A stretch of 64,000 bases of DNA from Bacillus tianshenii (GCA_020524525.2 CP129018.1:1554115-1618114); one strand, 5' to 3'; positions 18,709 to 27,345 are shown, counted from the stretch's first letter. Program-made: numbers and translations. Notes: a model not told the origin generated them from the sequence alone.

Positions 18709-18736
18709 AAAAAACCTCACCACAACGATGGTGAGG
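18709..18736 (-). terminator. Terminator of the SPFH gene
   Basis: CCTCACC / GGTGAGG hairpin; the minus strand then reads TTTTTTC. Confidence 0.8.
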
Positions 18737-18745
18737 GATTATTAT

Positions 18746-19654
18746 TTAATCTTCTCGTTTTGATTGAATTTGTGTTGGTTGATTGTTTTTATTCATCATT
18801 TCGAGGGCAGTGCCCAGATTACCGAGCATACCGTTCGATTCGTAAGGAACAAACACTTTATTATCGCCTTTCGCCATTTCAACTAGTGCTTCAATATGTT
18901 TAAGTGTCAGTACTCTCTCGTCTACTTCTGCTTCTTTTAATGCTTGCAGTACATATTTCAGTCGCTTCGCTTCTGCTTGAGCACGCATTTCAATTGCAGC
19001 AGCTTCCCCTTCAGCTGTGCGAATATGATATTCTTTTTCTGCTTCACCTTTAAGAATGCTGGACTCTTTTTCCGCTTCAGCATTCAAAATTGCTGAACGC
19101 TTCCGTCCTTCTGCTTCTGTAATAGAAGCTTCCTTTGCTCCTTGTGAACGTAAAATCTGCTCACGACGCTCGCGCTCTGCTTTCATTTGCTTTTCCATCG
19201 CCTCTCGAATATCATCCGGAGGAGTCATATCTTTTATTTCAACACGCTCAACTTTTACGCCCCACTCATCGGTTGATTCGTCAAGTGACACACTTAAATG
19301 TTTGTTAATTTCTTCCTTATTAGATAGAGCTTCTTCCATTTCCATTCTCGCAATCTGATTACGCAAAGTCGTTTGGATTAAATACGTCATTGCTTTTAAA
19401 TAATCATTTACTTTGTATGTGGCCCGATGAGCATCTGTGACGTGAAAATAAACGACAGCATCAATCGTCATCGTGACGTTATCCTTTGTAATGACACTTT
19501 GCTTATCTGTATCAAGCGTTTGGGTTCGCATATCGATTTTATTAACAATCCGCTCTGTGAACTTAATCCAATTTAACCCTGCTGTTATTAAACGATCAAA
19601 TTTCCCTAGCTTTTCAATCACATACACATGTGTAGACGGCACAATACGTAACAT
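18746..19654 (-). CDS. SPFH/band-7 (QmcA-like, stomatin-type) protein lacking a membrane anchor
   Basis: A 302-residue protein with an SPFH domain from the first residues (VYVIEKLGKFDRLITAGLNW, then RTQTLDTDKQSVITKDNV). A long Glu/Ala/Lys coiled coil follows (about 165-240, with EAEKESSILKGEAEKEYHI repeats). Stomatin/QmcA proteins scaffold membrane microdomains and modulate FtsH-type proteases. Most begin with a transmembrane helix, but here the protein starts directly at the SPFH domain. The start is well supported by AGGAGAAAGGAG. No NfeD-like partner is beside it. Confidence 0.88.
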   Translation of the reverse strand: MLRIVPSTHVYVIEKLGKFDRLITAGLNWIKFTERIVNKIDMRTQTLDTDKQSVITKDNVTMTIDAVVYFHVTDAHRATYKVNDYLKAMTYLIQTTLRNQIARMEMEEALSNKEEINKHLSVSLDESTDEWGVKVERVEIKDMTPPDDIREAMEKQMKAERERREQILRSQGAKEASITEAEGRKRSAILNAEAEKESSILKGEAEKEYHIRTAEGEAAAIEMRAQAEAKRLKYVLQALKEAEVDERVLTLKHIEALVEMAKGDNKVFVPYESNGMLGNLGTALEMMNKNNQPTQIQSKRED

Positions 19655-19787
19655 ATAAGTCTCCTTTCTCCTGCTTGCTTTATCCTTTTCTTACTATTAT
19701 TTACGGTTTAATAGATAAAAAAGTTTCAAAGGTTTCGTTAATTATTTGGTAAGTGAAAATTCATAACAGCAACAAAAAAACCGCCGT

Positions 19788-19817
19788 TCACTCAAATCGT
19801 TGTTCTGATTAAAGTGA
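19788..19817 (-). terminator. Possible terminator at the kinase stop
   Basis: An 11-bp imperfect hairpin overlaps the kinase stop; a seven-T run follows after seven GC-rich bases, so it is not a textbook case. Confidence 0.4.
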
Positions 19818-20618
19818 GCGACGCAACTGACAAACAGCTGATTTTGCTTCTGCTGCAAAAGAGAAAGGTTCATCTATTTGAAGCAAACGGCGCAGCACAG
19901 CTACCGCTTCCTGTGGAAGCTTTAACTCTTCTTCCCACGGCTTTTCTTTTTTTGTCGTTGGCTTATAAGAAGAATACAGTAAAAACAAGGTTGTATGACC
20001 TAGAGCATATAAATCACTTTGCGGAACCCGCTTCCTCATATAATACTTTTCAAGTGGAATATGTTTCGACAATTCGCCTTCTTCATCTGTTTCATTTAGT
20101 TCACTCGCTAAACCAAAATCAATCACTTTTAGTCCTCGTTCGGTTACTATGATATTCGGAAGCCGCAAATCCCGATGAACAATCTGATGTTCATGTATCT
20201 GCTCGACGACGGTTAATAATTCTGAAAGCACGGCAAAAGCTTCCGCATTACTGTATTTCTTACCTTCTTCAAAGACAAGTGTTTCGAAGGTCTTTCCAAC
20301 GATATAGTCCTCAGCAAGAAAAAAGTGGCCACTCTCGACAAAAGATGCTCTTACAATAGGAAAGTATGGTAAAGCTTCTAATCGCGTTAAATATTTCATT
20401 TCATCATCAAACGGGTTAGCCTGTCCTTTTTTATAACGGCTCGGTCTTGCCTGCTTTACGACACAGGTGTCTTGTTTCATCAGGTCATTTGCTTCATAAA
20501 CAAGACCGTAGCCCCCTTTTCCGATAAGTCGTACGAGTTCAAACCGACCGCCAAGCAAAGTACCTGCTGGCAGCTGTCGGTCAAATAGAATCCGTTTGAT
20601 TGTTTTCAAACCTATCAT
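19809..20618 (-). CDS. Ser/Thr protein kinase, YbdM-like
   Basis: This 269-residue soluble Hanks-type kinase domain has no transmembrane segment or PASTA repeats. It has the Gly loop GKGGYGLVYEA, the ATP Lys in CVVKQARP, the catalytic loop HRDLRLPNI (Arg in place of the usual Lys) and the metal motif DFGLA. An APE-like site is not clear and the C-lobe is short. Size resembles B. subtilis YbdM. It follows a tiny basic Ser-rich gene by 12 bases, probably in one transcript, making that protein a candidate substrate or partner. Confidence 0.85.
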   Translation of the reverse strand: MIGLKTIKRILFDRQLPAGTLLGGRFELVRLIGKGGYGLVYEANDLMKQDTCVVKQARPSRYKKGQANPFDDEMKYLTRLEALPYFPIVRASFVESGHFFLAEDYIVGKTFETLVFEEGKKYSNAEAFAVLSELLTVVEQIHEHQIVHRDLRLPNIIVTERGLKVIDFGLASELNETDEEGELSKHIPLEKYYMRKRVPQSDLYALGHTTLFLLYSSYKPTTKKEKPWEEELKLPQEAVAVLRRLLQIDEPFSFAAEAKSAVCQLRRSL

Positions 20619-20630
20619 TCTAAGGGCACC

Positions 20631-20807
20631 TTAGCTGCTGTAAAAACTTGAAAAGAAGCTGCTTTTTCCTTTGCGCTTATAATGGTGGTGACCATATTTA
20701 TTAGGATGGGATTTTCTTGGCCGGCGACGGAAATCACTGCTTGAATACGAACGATAGTGACGTTTATGAGATGAACCGAGTAGCTTTTTAATGATCTTTT
20801 CAATCAT
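20631..20807 (-). CDS. 58-residue Ser/Arg/His-rich basic protein
   Basis: The ATG at 20807 follows AAGGAG with eight bases between. The product starts with a short amphipathic helix, MIEKIIKKLLGSS. The rest is low complexity with clusters such as RRRPRKS, GHHHYKRK and a tail SSFFSSFYSS. It is strongly basic and loaded with Ser and Tyr. An overlapping frame (20615-20803) is open too but lacks a ribosome site. Its position just upstream of a Ser/Thr kinase suggests a phosphorylation target or nucleic-acid or wall-binding peptide; no family is recognised. Confidence 0.6.
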   Translation of the reverse strand: MIEKIIKKLLGSSHKRHYRSYSSSDFRRRPRKSHPNKYGHHHYKRKGKSSFFSSFYSS

Positions 20808-20879
20808 GAGCTCCACTCCTTAAATCGTGTATTTTATTTTTATTTACGAATCTTCTTATAAAAAGGTTTCAAAAAAGAA

Positions 20880-20905
20880 AACCGCCAAATGATTGACGGC
20901 TATGC
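20880..20905 (-). terminator. Probable terminator of sdpRI
   Basis: On the minus strand, CCGTC / GGCGG hairpin followed by TTTTCTTTTTT. Confidence 0.6.
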
Positions 20906-20937
20906 TTTACTATATGATTCGTTTCAAAAATTATTTT

Positions 20938-21576
20938 CTAATCGTGAATCGTTTTATAATAATAATAAGACGCAAATGTGATAAGGAGTGTTCCACCGAT
21001 AATGACCCCTAAGGATGTAGGGTAAATATAGCTTTGTGGAATGAATACCATTCCAATAAGCACGATACCGATGAACATAAATACCTTACCAGCAAACCGA
21101 TGCGTTCGATACCATACTTTTTCATTAGCCAATGTCCAAGGTGTTTTAACCCCAACAAAATAATTATGTTTTACCTTTGGCATATAGTTTCCTAAAATTA
21201 AGAAAAGAATGCCCGTTCCAATCGGAAAAACGGTATTTAAATGAAGATTATAGCCAAGAGCATACATAAGTACAATAACGTGAATCGCTGCTAAAAACCA
21301 AATAATCACAGAAACGATGAGGACATATGAGCCTTGAAAACGTGTATAGTTTTCTTTCCGAGGGTCAACTTTCGGCAGGAAAACCATTAACACAAATAAT
21401 CCAAGTGTTGTTAAAGGGACTAAGAATGGTCCCAACGGTTTCCCCATATAATTGTCTGGCTCTCCATTTGCAGAAAAATGGATTGGAATTTGTTCAGGCA
21501 AGCTTCCATACACGACAATTGAAACAAGGAAGGAAACAACAACTGGAATGAATGCTGGTAAATACTTTTTCATCAT
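20938..21576 (-). CDS. sdpI: SdpI/DUF1648 family membrane protein
   Basis: A 212-residue protein with six predicted helices. The DUF1648 part is first (YGSLPEQIPIHFSANGEPDNYM), then the SdpI part (GNYMPKVKHNYFVGVKTPWTLANEKVW and THRFAGKVFMFIG). In B. subtilis SdpI protects against the cannibalism toxin SDP and also sequesters SdpR at the membrane when toxin is sensed. It lies seven bases after an ArsR-family gene, matching the sdpRI arrangement, but no toxin genes sdpABC are nearby. Confidence 0.85.
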   Translation of the reverse strand: MMKKYLPAFIPVVVSFLVSIVVYGSLPEQIPIHFSANGEPDNYMGKPLGPFLVPLTTLGLFVLMVFLPKVDPRKENYTRFQGSYVLIVSVIIWFLAAIHVIVLMYALGYNLHLNTVFPIGTGILFLILGNYMPKVKHNYFVGVKTPWTLANEKVWYRTHRFAGKVFMFIGIVLIGMVFIPQSYIYPTSLGVIIGGTLLITFASYYYYKTIHD

Positions 21577-21583
21577 GACCACC

Positions 21584-21847
21584 TCACTCTTTTCTCTCCG
21601 CAAAATTCATAAACCATGTCATCATATCTTGCACAACCGTAGTATTTAACGAGTAAAGTACATGCTGCCCTTGCTTTTCACTTGATACTAGGTCAGCTTG
21701 TTTTAACACATTCAAATGATGAGAAATACTTGGTTTTTTCATGTCAAAATGCTCGGCAATTTCTCCAGCTGTTAACTCTGAGCTTTTCAATAGCTGAATG
21801 ATTTTTCGTCTTGTCGGGTCAGAAAGTGCCTTAAATGCATCATTCAT
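21584..21847 (-). CDS. sdpR: ArsR/SdpR-family repressor
   Basis: This 87-residue winged-helix regulator has FKALSDPTRRKIIQLLKSS, the recognition helix KKPSISHHLNVLKQADLV and the wing SEKQGQHVLYSL. No metal-binding CxC motif of metalloregulatory ArsR proteins is present, in line with SdpR. The ATG at 21847 gives the best spacing from GAGGT and matches known SdpR starts; an ATG six bases earlier is possible. A perfect palindrome just upstream is the likely operator. Confidence 0.87.
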   Translation of the reverse strand: MNDAFKALSDPTRRKIIQLLKSSELTAGEIAEHFDMKKPSISHHLNVLKQADLVSSEKQGQHVLYSLNTTVVQDMMTWFMNFAERKE

Positions 21848-21873
21848 TGGCATAGACCTCAACTCCATTTGTA

Positions 21874-21907
21874 ATTAGATATTTAGATAAGTTTCTAAAT
21901 ATCTAAT
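21874..21907. promoter_or_regulatory. Perfect 14-bp inverted repeat, probable SdpR operator
   Basis: ATTAGATATTTAGA and TCTAAATATCTAAT are separated by six bases. It lies 27 bases upstream of the ArsR start, where the autorepressor would block transcription. Confidence 0.82.
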
Positions 21908-21946
21908 TAAAGTATACACCTCTTCCTAAATTTTGTATAGCCTTTT

Positions 21947-22789
21947 TTAAGAAGAAGGTGCTTTAATAAATTGGACGATTTCATTTGCTGTTTCTTCTGC
22001 CCGCTCCTCTGGCACAAGATGACCTGTTTCGGTAAAAATTTTTAAAGCGGCATTTGATAAGTCACTCAACAAACGTTTTCCTGTTTTAAGCGGAATGATT
22101 CGATCTTCATTCCCCCAAATAAGCAGCACAGGGTGCGGGATTTCTGCCAACTGTTCTGTTGTTAAATCATCTTCACGATGACGCAGAAACCTTGTCAACG
22201 CTTCAAACATCCCTTTTTGATAAAATGGCTGCTCGTATCCGTTAATCATTTCATGGTCGATGCTCCCATGATGATAGACAACATTCCGTAAGTTATGGTG
22301 TACACCTTGCTTTTCAAGCTTTCGGCGGAGAAACAAATGAAAGAATGGGATAAATGTTGCGGCAGACACCTTTTTTGGAAACCGTTGCATATAAGCAGAG
22401 CATGAAATTAACACAAGCTTATCGACTTTGTTTGGGGCGAGCTTTGCCATTTTCAAAGCAACTTGACCGCCCATAGAATGACCAATAACGGTAACTGACT
22501 TTAATTTCATTGCTTCTAACATGGAAAGAATAGCGTTTGCAATATTATCAGTTCGATATACAAACTTACGGGACTTTTCACTAAAACCAAACGGCGGCCA
22601 ATCAATTGCTAAAATAGAAAATTGTTCTTCTAATAAAGGAATGAGCTTTCGAAAACTAAATAATGAACTTAAAAACCCATGCAACAGCACGAGCACGGGT
22701 TTGGAATTATCAGGATGTTGTAAATAATGATAATGAATATTAATATTTTCACAGCTGAAAAATTCACCGTGTTTTAAAAAATTAGTCAT
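21947..22789 (-). CDS. Alpha/beta hydrolase, YugF-like
   Basis: A 280-residue alpha/beta-hydrolase fold enzyme: oxyanion motif LLHGFLSSLFSF, nucleophile elbow GHSMGG (Ser about residue 106), acid Asp in WGNEDRIIP and His in TGHLVPEE. The cap region (about 140-215) is basic and hydrophobic. It resembles B. subtilis YugF. The substrate is unknown; esters or lactones are most likely. It is a single gene with no signal peptide. Confidence 0.85.
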   Translation of the reverse strand: MTNFLKHGEFFSCENINIHYHYLQHPDNSKPVLVLLHGFLSSLFSFRKLIPLLEEQFSILAIDWPPFGFSEKSRKFVYRTDNIANAILSMLEAMKLKSVTVIGHSMGGQVALKMAKLAPNKVDKLVLISCSAYMQRFPKKVSAATFIPFFHLFLRRKLEKQGVHHNLRNVVYHHGSIDHEMINGYEQPFYQKGMFEALTRFLRHREDDLTTEQLAEIPHPVLLIWGNEDRIIPLKTGKRLLSDLSNAALKIFTETGHLVPEERAEETANEIVQFIKAPSS

Positions 22790-22877
22790 ACTTCCACCTC
22801 TTGCCTCATTCTATCTTTAATATAACGCAAGAAATGGATTTTTACACGAGATAAACATTGAGGATAGTATGGAGGGA

Positions 22878-23927
22878 TTAAATCATCACAGTCTTTTCTT
22901 GCCATTTTTTTAATTGAAAGGCACCTCTTCCGCTTTGGAGCTGTTCCTCTGCATAAGCAATTCCGGCTTCAATTGACGGCTCAAGACCAAGCAAATAATA
23001 GCGGACACCAGCGTTCCAGATTACTTGTGCACGCCCGTACTCGATATCTGTACTATTCTCACTTTGGAGTATTCTTTGAATCCAGTCGATCTGTTGCTGT
23101 AGTGTGATTTTCTTACTGAACGACTCTTCTGACTGTTCTAACCCATAATCTTTCGGGCTCACAATAAAAGAATTAGAGACTCCATTACTTACTTGAAAAA
23201 TAAAGCTATTACGGTGCACAGGTAAATCTTCAGAGCCTTCAATACCTTGGACGATAAACGCTTTAGAAAAAGAGAGCTGTGAAAGCATCGGTAATATTTT
23301 ATTAATCGCTGTCCGATGGAACGCACCAAACATGATCGTTTTTGCGCCTGAGATATTTAACAGCTTTTCAATGGTGTTAAAAAAAGTACGGACACCGATT
23401 TCTTCCCGAACTTGCCGGATCTGAGCAAGCGGTTTACAGTATTGATCAGTCCATGCATAAGCGAGCCGCTTCTCTTGTAAGCTTTGGCTTAATTCTTCAT
23501 TTGTACCTTCGGTGGTAATACCTAAGCCGCTTAACACTTCTTTAAGAGATGTACCGTACTTAGGTGGTAGTGATTTGCTGCTATGAAGAAAGGCTGGTAC
23601 GCCTCGTTCTGCTAGCAAAATACTTACAGGGATCGTCGCAAAAAATGAATGTCGACCGTTGTATGGGCTCGCAAAATCGACTACCTGTTGTTTTAATGCA
23701 TCGGTTAAGTTGAGTTTTTCCGTGTAGCTTGAAAACACTTCTGCAAAGGCCCGTAGTTCTTCAGGTGTCTCTTCTTTCATCCGGTTCGCAGTAAGAAATG
23801 ATCCAAGCTGGGCATCCGTTGCATTTCCTTTGGCAATGGTTTGTATCGCTTCTACCGCTTCTTCATAATTTAAATCCTTTGAGCCTCTTCGTCCCCTTGC
23901 AATTTCTTTAATCCATTGTTTCATCAT
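22878..23927 (-). CDS. TrpD2-like glycosyltransferase-fold protein (anthranilate PRTase homologue)
   Basis: A 349-residue protein with the helical N-domain of the anthranilate phosphoribosyltransferase superfamily (YEEAVEAIQTIAKGNATDAQLGSFL). The C-domain carries VRTFFNTIEKLLN and GAFHRTAINK. The KVHGNR/GTGGD substrate motifs of true TrpD are not seen; the equivalent stretch reads FASPYNGRHSFFATIP. It is therefore more like the YbiB/TrpD2 group of unknown or nucleic-acid-binding function. Its start overlaps the sirB stop by four bases, placing it firmly as the last gene of the sulfate/sirohaem operon. Confidence 0.75.
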   Translation of the reverse strand: MMKQWIKEIARGRRGSKDLNYEEAVEAIQTIAKGNATDAQLGSFLTANRMKEETPEELRAFAEVFSSYTEKLNLTDALKQQVVDFASPYNGRHSFFATIPVSILLAERGVPAFLHSSKSLPPKYGTSLKEVLSGLGITTEGTNEELSQSLQEKRLAYAWTDQYCKPLAQIRQVREEIGVRTFFNTIEKLLNISGAKTIMFGAFHRTAINKILPMLSQLSFSKAFIVQGIEGSEDLPVHRNSFIFQVSNGVSNSFIVSPKDYGLEQSEESFSKKITLQQQIDWIQRILQSENSTDIEYGRAQVIWNAGVRYYLLGLEPSIEAGIAYAEEQLQSGRGAFQLKKWQEKTVMI

Positions 23928-24646
23928 TTAACACCCTCTTGTATCGTTTCTTTAATTCGATCGATTAAGACATCCTCTATAAATGGATGACCTCCCAATG
24001 TATCGCATAACGGGATCTCCTTTACTGTTCCTTGCAGCTGACGAATTAAGGTGCCTGAAAATAGCAAGTAAGGCATCACGACCTTGTAAGCTTCACTTCT
24101 AGCACGTAGTTGCTGCAGCCCTTCTTCAACAGTTGGTCTTGCAGCTGTGATAAAACAAACATCCACACTCTCATATCCAAACCTTTGTTGCAGCAGGGAA
24201 CCAATTGATTTTATATCAGCCGTTTGGCTCTCATCACTGCTTCCTCTCCCGATGAGAAGAACTGCTGTATCTTGTGGCTTTCTTTTTATGAGCTCTTGAA
24301 TGCGTTCATGAATGAGTGCAATCATTTTCTCATGCACACCGATTGGTTTACCGTAAGAAATAGTAAGATGGGGATACTTTTGATGGGCAAGTCTCACTGC
24401 TTGCGGAATATCAACTTTTGCATGTGCTGCTTCTAACAGTAATAATGGAACAACAGCAACTTTTGTTGCACCGCGCTTAACACAGCTCGTGATTCCTGCT
24501 TCTATAAGCGGTTCTCGCAATTCTAAGAAACAAACTTCTTGAATTGGAACATCAACCTTATTTATGACTCGCTCAATTAGCTCAATCGCTTGTTGATTGC
24601 TTTTTTCAACTCGACTGCCGTGAGCGACATAAAGAATAGCTTGCAT
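23924..24646 (-). CDS. sirB: Sirohydrochlorin ferrochelatase (CbiX/SirB family)
   Basis: A 240-residue two-repeat CbiX-type chelatase. The first repeat has the active-site His in YVAHGSRVEKSN and a second in PLLLLEAAHAKVDIP; the second repeat has LLIGRGSSDESQT. It inserts iron into sirohydrochlorin, the last step of sirohaem synthesis for the sulfite reductase encoded upstream. It is the counterpart of B. subtilis YlnE. Spacing to sumT is 16 bases. Confidence 0.88.
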   Translation of the reverse strand: MQAILYVAHGSRVEKSNQQAIELIERVINKVDVPIQEVCFLELREPLIEAGITSCVKRGATKVAVVPLLLLEAAHAKVDIPQAVRLAHQKYPHLTISYGKPIGVHEKMIALIHERIQELIKRKPQDTAVLLIGRGSSDESQTADIKSIGSLLQQRFGYESVDVCFITAARPTVEEGLQQLRARSEAYKVVMPYLLFSGTLIRQLQGTVKEIPLCDTLGGHPFIEDVLIDRIKETIQEGVK

Positions 24647-24662
24647 GTAACCCCCTCCTTAC

Positions 24663-25430
24663 TTAAAATGCTTCCTTGGCTAATGGTATGTTTTGTTTTT
24701 CAAACCATTGCAATTCACTTCGCAGCTTTACAACGTCACCAATAATCACCATCGAAGGGTTTTTCAATTGTTCTTTCTTTGTGATTTCAGCAATTGTCTC
24801 CAACGTGCCTGTCACTGTTTTTTGTTGTGCGGTTGTGCCCCAATGAATCACGGCTGCCGGTGTTTCTCTATCACGTCCATATGTGATTAATTGTTTGCAG
24901 ATCTGTGCAAGCTTTGAAACACCCATATAAATCGCAATTGTTTCAATATTTGAAGCAAGCGCCCGCCATTCCTTTTCTGTCTGCTCGTCACAACGGTGGC
25001 CAGTTATCATTGCAAATGAACCACTTATATTGCGATGTGTAACAGGAATTCCTGCATAAGCTGCGGCGGCCGTGCTCGCTGTTATTCCTGGGACAACTTC
25101 AAAATCAATTTTATTTTTCACAAGTGCCAGCGCTTCTTCTCCACCGCGACCAAAGACAAAGGGGTCCCCGCCTTTTAAACGTACAACCACTTTTCCACTT
25201 CGTGCGTATTTAACTAAGAATGAATTAATCGTTTCTTGTTTCATCGTATGATAGTTTGGCAGCTTTCCACAATAAATTAAGTCAGCACCTTGTTTTGTAT
25301 ACGCTAGTAATTCTTTATTCACTAACCGGTCATAGAGGACAACATCTGCTTGTTGAAGATATTTCAACCCTTTTACTGTCAGTAATTCCGGGTCTCCTGG
25401 TCCAGCGCCAACTAAATAAACCTTCCCCAT
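24663..25430 (-). CDS. sumT: Uroporphyrinogen-III C-methyltransferase
   Basis: A 255-residue SAM-dependent enzyme that methylates uroporphyrinogen III at C2 and C7 to precorrin-2. It has the family start VYLVGAGPGDPELLTVKGL, then DVVLYDRLV, VVRLKGGDPFVFGRGGEE and PGITAST. It is the YlnD counterpart and has no fused dehydrogenase/chelatase (CysG) domain. The separate sirC dehydrogenase found next to it in B. subtilis is missing here, so that step must be encoded elsewhere. Confidence 0.94.
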   Translation of the reverse strand: MGKVYLVGAGPGDPELLTVKGLKYLQQADVVLYDRLVNKELLAYTKQGADLIYCGKLPNYHTMKQETINSFLVKYARSGKVVVRLKGGDPFVFGRGGEEALALVKNKIDFEVVPGITASTAAAAYAGIPVTHRNISGSFAMITGHRCDEQTEKEWRALASNIETIAIYMGVSKLAQICKQLITYGRDRETPAAVIHWGTTAQQKTVTGTLETIAEITKKEQLKNPSMVIIGDVVKLRSELQWFEKQNIPLAKEAF

Positions 25431-25478
25431 CTCTCACACTCCCTTATAGTAGTAGAAGGCAGGTGGAAGACCTGCCTC

Positions 25479-25685
25479 TTATTCTTGCTTGCCTAATACA
25501 AACGCATTGCCATTTCGTATTTTTTTCAATTCGTAGAGGACAATATCATTAATAACTGGCAGTTTTAAAAAATGTTTCTCAATTTCTATTTCTGCCACCT
25601 CAAACGCTGTTTCTTCATCAGGAGCTGCCGCAATGATATCAAGCTCACCTTCTGACGTATTTGCTTGTAAACGATACAGATTCAT
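25479..25685 (-). CDS. DUF3906 family small protein
   Basis: A 68-residue acidic protein, starting MNLYRLQANTSEGELDIIA and containing DEETAFEVAEIEIEKHF. Short proteins of this type sit in sulfite-reductase operons of many Bacillus species. It lies between sir and sumT, so a link to sulfite reductase or sirohaem is plausible but untested. Confidence 0.8.
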   Translation of the reverse strand: MNLYRLQANTSEGELDIIAAAPDEETAFEVAEIEIEKHFLKLPVINDIVLYELKKIRNGNAFVLGKQE

Positions 25686-25719
25686 GATTATTCCACCTAC
25701 TTCTTCTAATAACGATTAC

Positions 25720-27327
25720 CTAAGCAAGGATTGCATCTAGGTCTGATTGCAGAACATCGATTCCAACACGATGCACATAATCATAGAAATGCTCGCCCTC
25801 TTGCTTACTTTCTTTAAACTTCTCAATAAATTTCACCGTTACATCCGGGAGATGCTCGCCGTCGATTTTCCCTTTGAGCTTTTTGTTGTATTCACCGCCA
25901 TTTAGAAGTGTTCCGCCAACATACAGCTCAAATGCTTCAATCATCCCTTTTTCTTTTGATTTCATCTTCACGCCTTGAAAGCCGATATCCGCAATCTGGC
26001 GTTGACCACAAGAGTTCGGACAGCCGACCATATGAAGACGAACTGGCACATCAAGCTCGACTTTTGTATCTAAGTATTCCGCAAGACGGCGCATTCTTTC
26101 TTTCGTTTCTGTAAGAGCAAGATTGCAATATTCGGTTCCTGTGCATGATACAGAATAAGCCATAATCTTATTTGGTTCCGTTGTAATCCGCTCAAATACT
26201 TTTTCAGCTAGCAAGTCATCTACATGCTCATCCGATACATTTGAAATAATTAAATTTTGCGAATTACACGTCCGAACTTCTCCGTTCCCATATTTTTCAG
26301 CGATACGGGCAATCTCAAACACTTCATCAGCATCAAGACGGCCAACTGGAACGTTAAAGCCGATATAATTAAGCCCTGGCTGTCTTTGTTTGGACGTGCC
26401 GTAGAAATAACCACCATTCCAGCCGTGCGTTTCTTCGGTTCCTTGCTCTGGTAATCCTTTTACATATTCTCTTAATTTTTCAGTGAACGTTTCTGGACCC
26501 CAATCGGCCACAAGAAATTTCAAGCGGGCACGATGACGTTTGTCTCTGTAACCGTAGTCACGGAAAATTGTTGCAACTGCAATTGCTACCTCTTTGACTC
26601 GTTCTGGTTCAAGAAAGACATTTAACGTTTGGGCTAAATATGGCTTAGAAGATAATCCTCCGCCCACTTTTACATGGAAACCGATTTTTTCCTCACCATC
26701 AATGACTTTCTTAGCAGGTACAAATGCAACACAATTGATTTCAGCATTTGCAGCATTGTACGTATTTGTATTAATTGACATCTTGAACTTACGCGGTAAG
26801 TTCGAAAATTCCGGGTTATTTTGGAAGTATTGATAAATATCTTCAACAATTTCACGTGTATCATATAATTCATCCGGGTCGATGCCAGCTAACGGGTTGC
26901 CGGTAATATTTCTCGTAATATCCCCGCAAGCTCCCACTGAAGACAGCCCAACTGCTTCAAGGCGTCTAAAGATTTCGGGGATTTCTTCAATTTCCAACCA
27001 ATGAAATTGAATGGCCTGTCTTGTTGTAATATCAAACACATTTCGTCCAAAGTCCTTACTAATTCCAGCAAGTGTCTTCAGCTGTTCATTGTTTAAAATA
27101 CCCGACGGCACATTGACACGCATCATAAAATAACCGTCTTCTTTCGGTTTTTGTAAGTAAAGGCCTGCCCATTTAAAGAAATCCCATTGATCCTTTGGAA
27201 TGGAGGAAAAGCCTTTTTCGGCGTACCCAGGAATATCATTTAAGATTTCTAATCCATCTTTTTCAAGCTTTGCCTTTTCATTTTTGTTTAACTTTTCATT
27301 ATTTGCCCAAATTTTTTCGTAAGCCAA
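25720..27327 (-). CDS. Ferredoxin-type sulfite (or nitrite) reductase, sirohaem [4Fe-4S] enzyme
   Basis: This 535-residue assimilatory reductase has duplicated ferredoxin-like and sirohaem-binding halves. The cofactor motif is CTGTEYC (about residue 402) with GCPNSCGQ about 38 residues later, together holding the [4Fe-4S] cluster bridged to sirohaem. DITTRQAIQFHWL and TCNSQNLIISNV are typical. Family members reduce sulfite to sulfide or nitrite to ammonia. The surrounding cysH-P-sat-cysC and sirohaem genes make sulfite the likely substrate. It replaces the cysJI two-subunit enzyme of B. subtilis. Confidence 0.88.
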   Translation of the reverse strand: MAYEKIWANNEKLNKNEKAKLEKDGLEILNDIPGYAEKGFSSIPKDQWDFFKWAGLYLQKPKEDGYFMMRVNVPSGILNNEQLKTLAGISKDFGRNVFDITTRQAIQFHWLEIEEIPEIFRRLEAVGLSSVGACGDITRNITGNPLAGIDPDELYDTREIVEDIYQYFQNNPEFSNLPRKFKMSINTNTYNAANAEINCVAFVPAKKVIDGEEKIGFHVKVGGGLSSKPYLAQTLNVFLEPERVKEVAIAVATIFRDYGYRDKRHRARLKFLVADWGPETFTEKLREYVKGLPEQGTEETHGWNGGYFYGTSKQRQPGLNYIGFNVPVGRLDADEVFEIARIAEKYGNGEVRTCNSQNLIISNVSDEHVDDLLAEKVFERITTEPNKIMAYSVSCTGTEYCNLALTETKERMRRLAEYLDTKVELDVPVRLHMVGCPNSCGQRQIADIGFQGVKMKSKEKGMIEAFELYVGGTLLNGGEYNKKLKGKIDGEHLPDVTVKFIEKFKESKQEGEHFYDYVHRVGIDVLQSDLDAILA

Positions 27328-27345
27328 CGTTTTCGCTCCTTTCGA

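Noticed and set aside
20615-20803. Alternative frame over the Ser/Arg-rich mini-gene
   Set aside because: No ribosome site at its start and no sensible composition; the frame starting at 20807 has AAGGAG at correct spacing.
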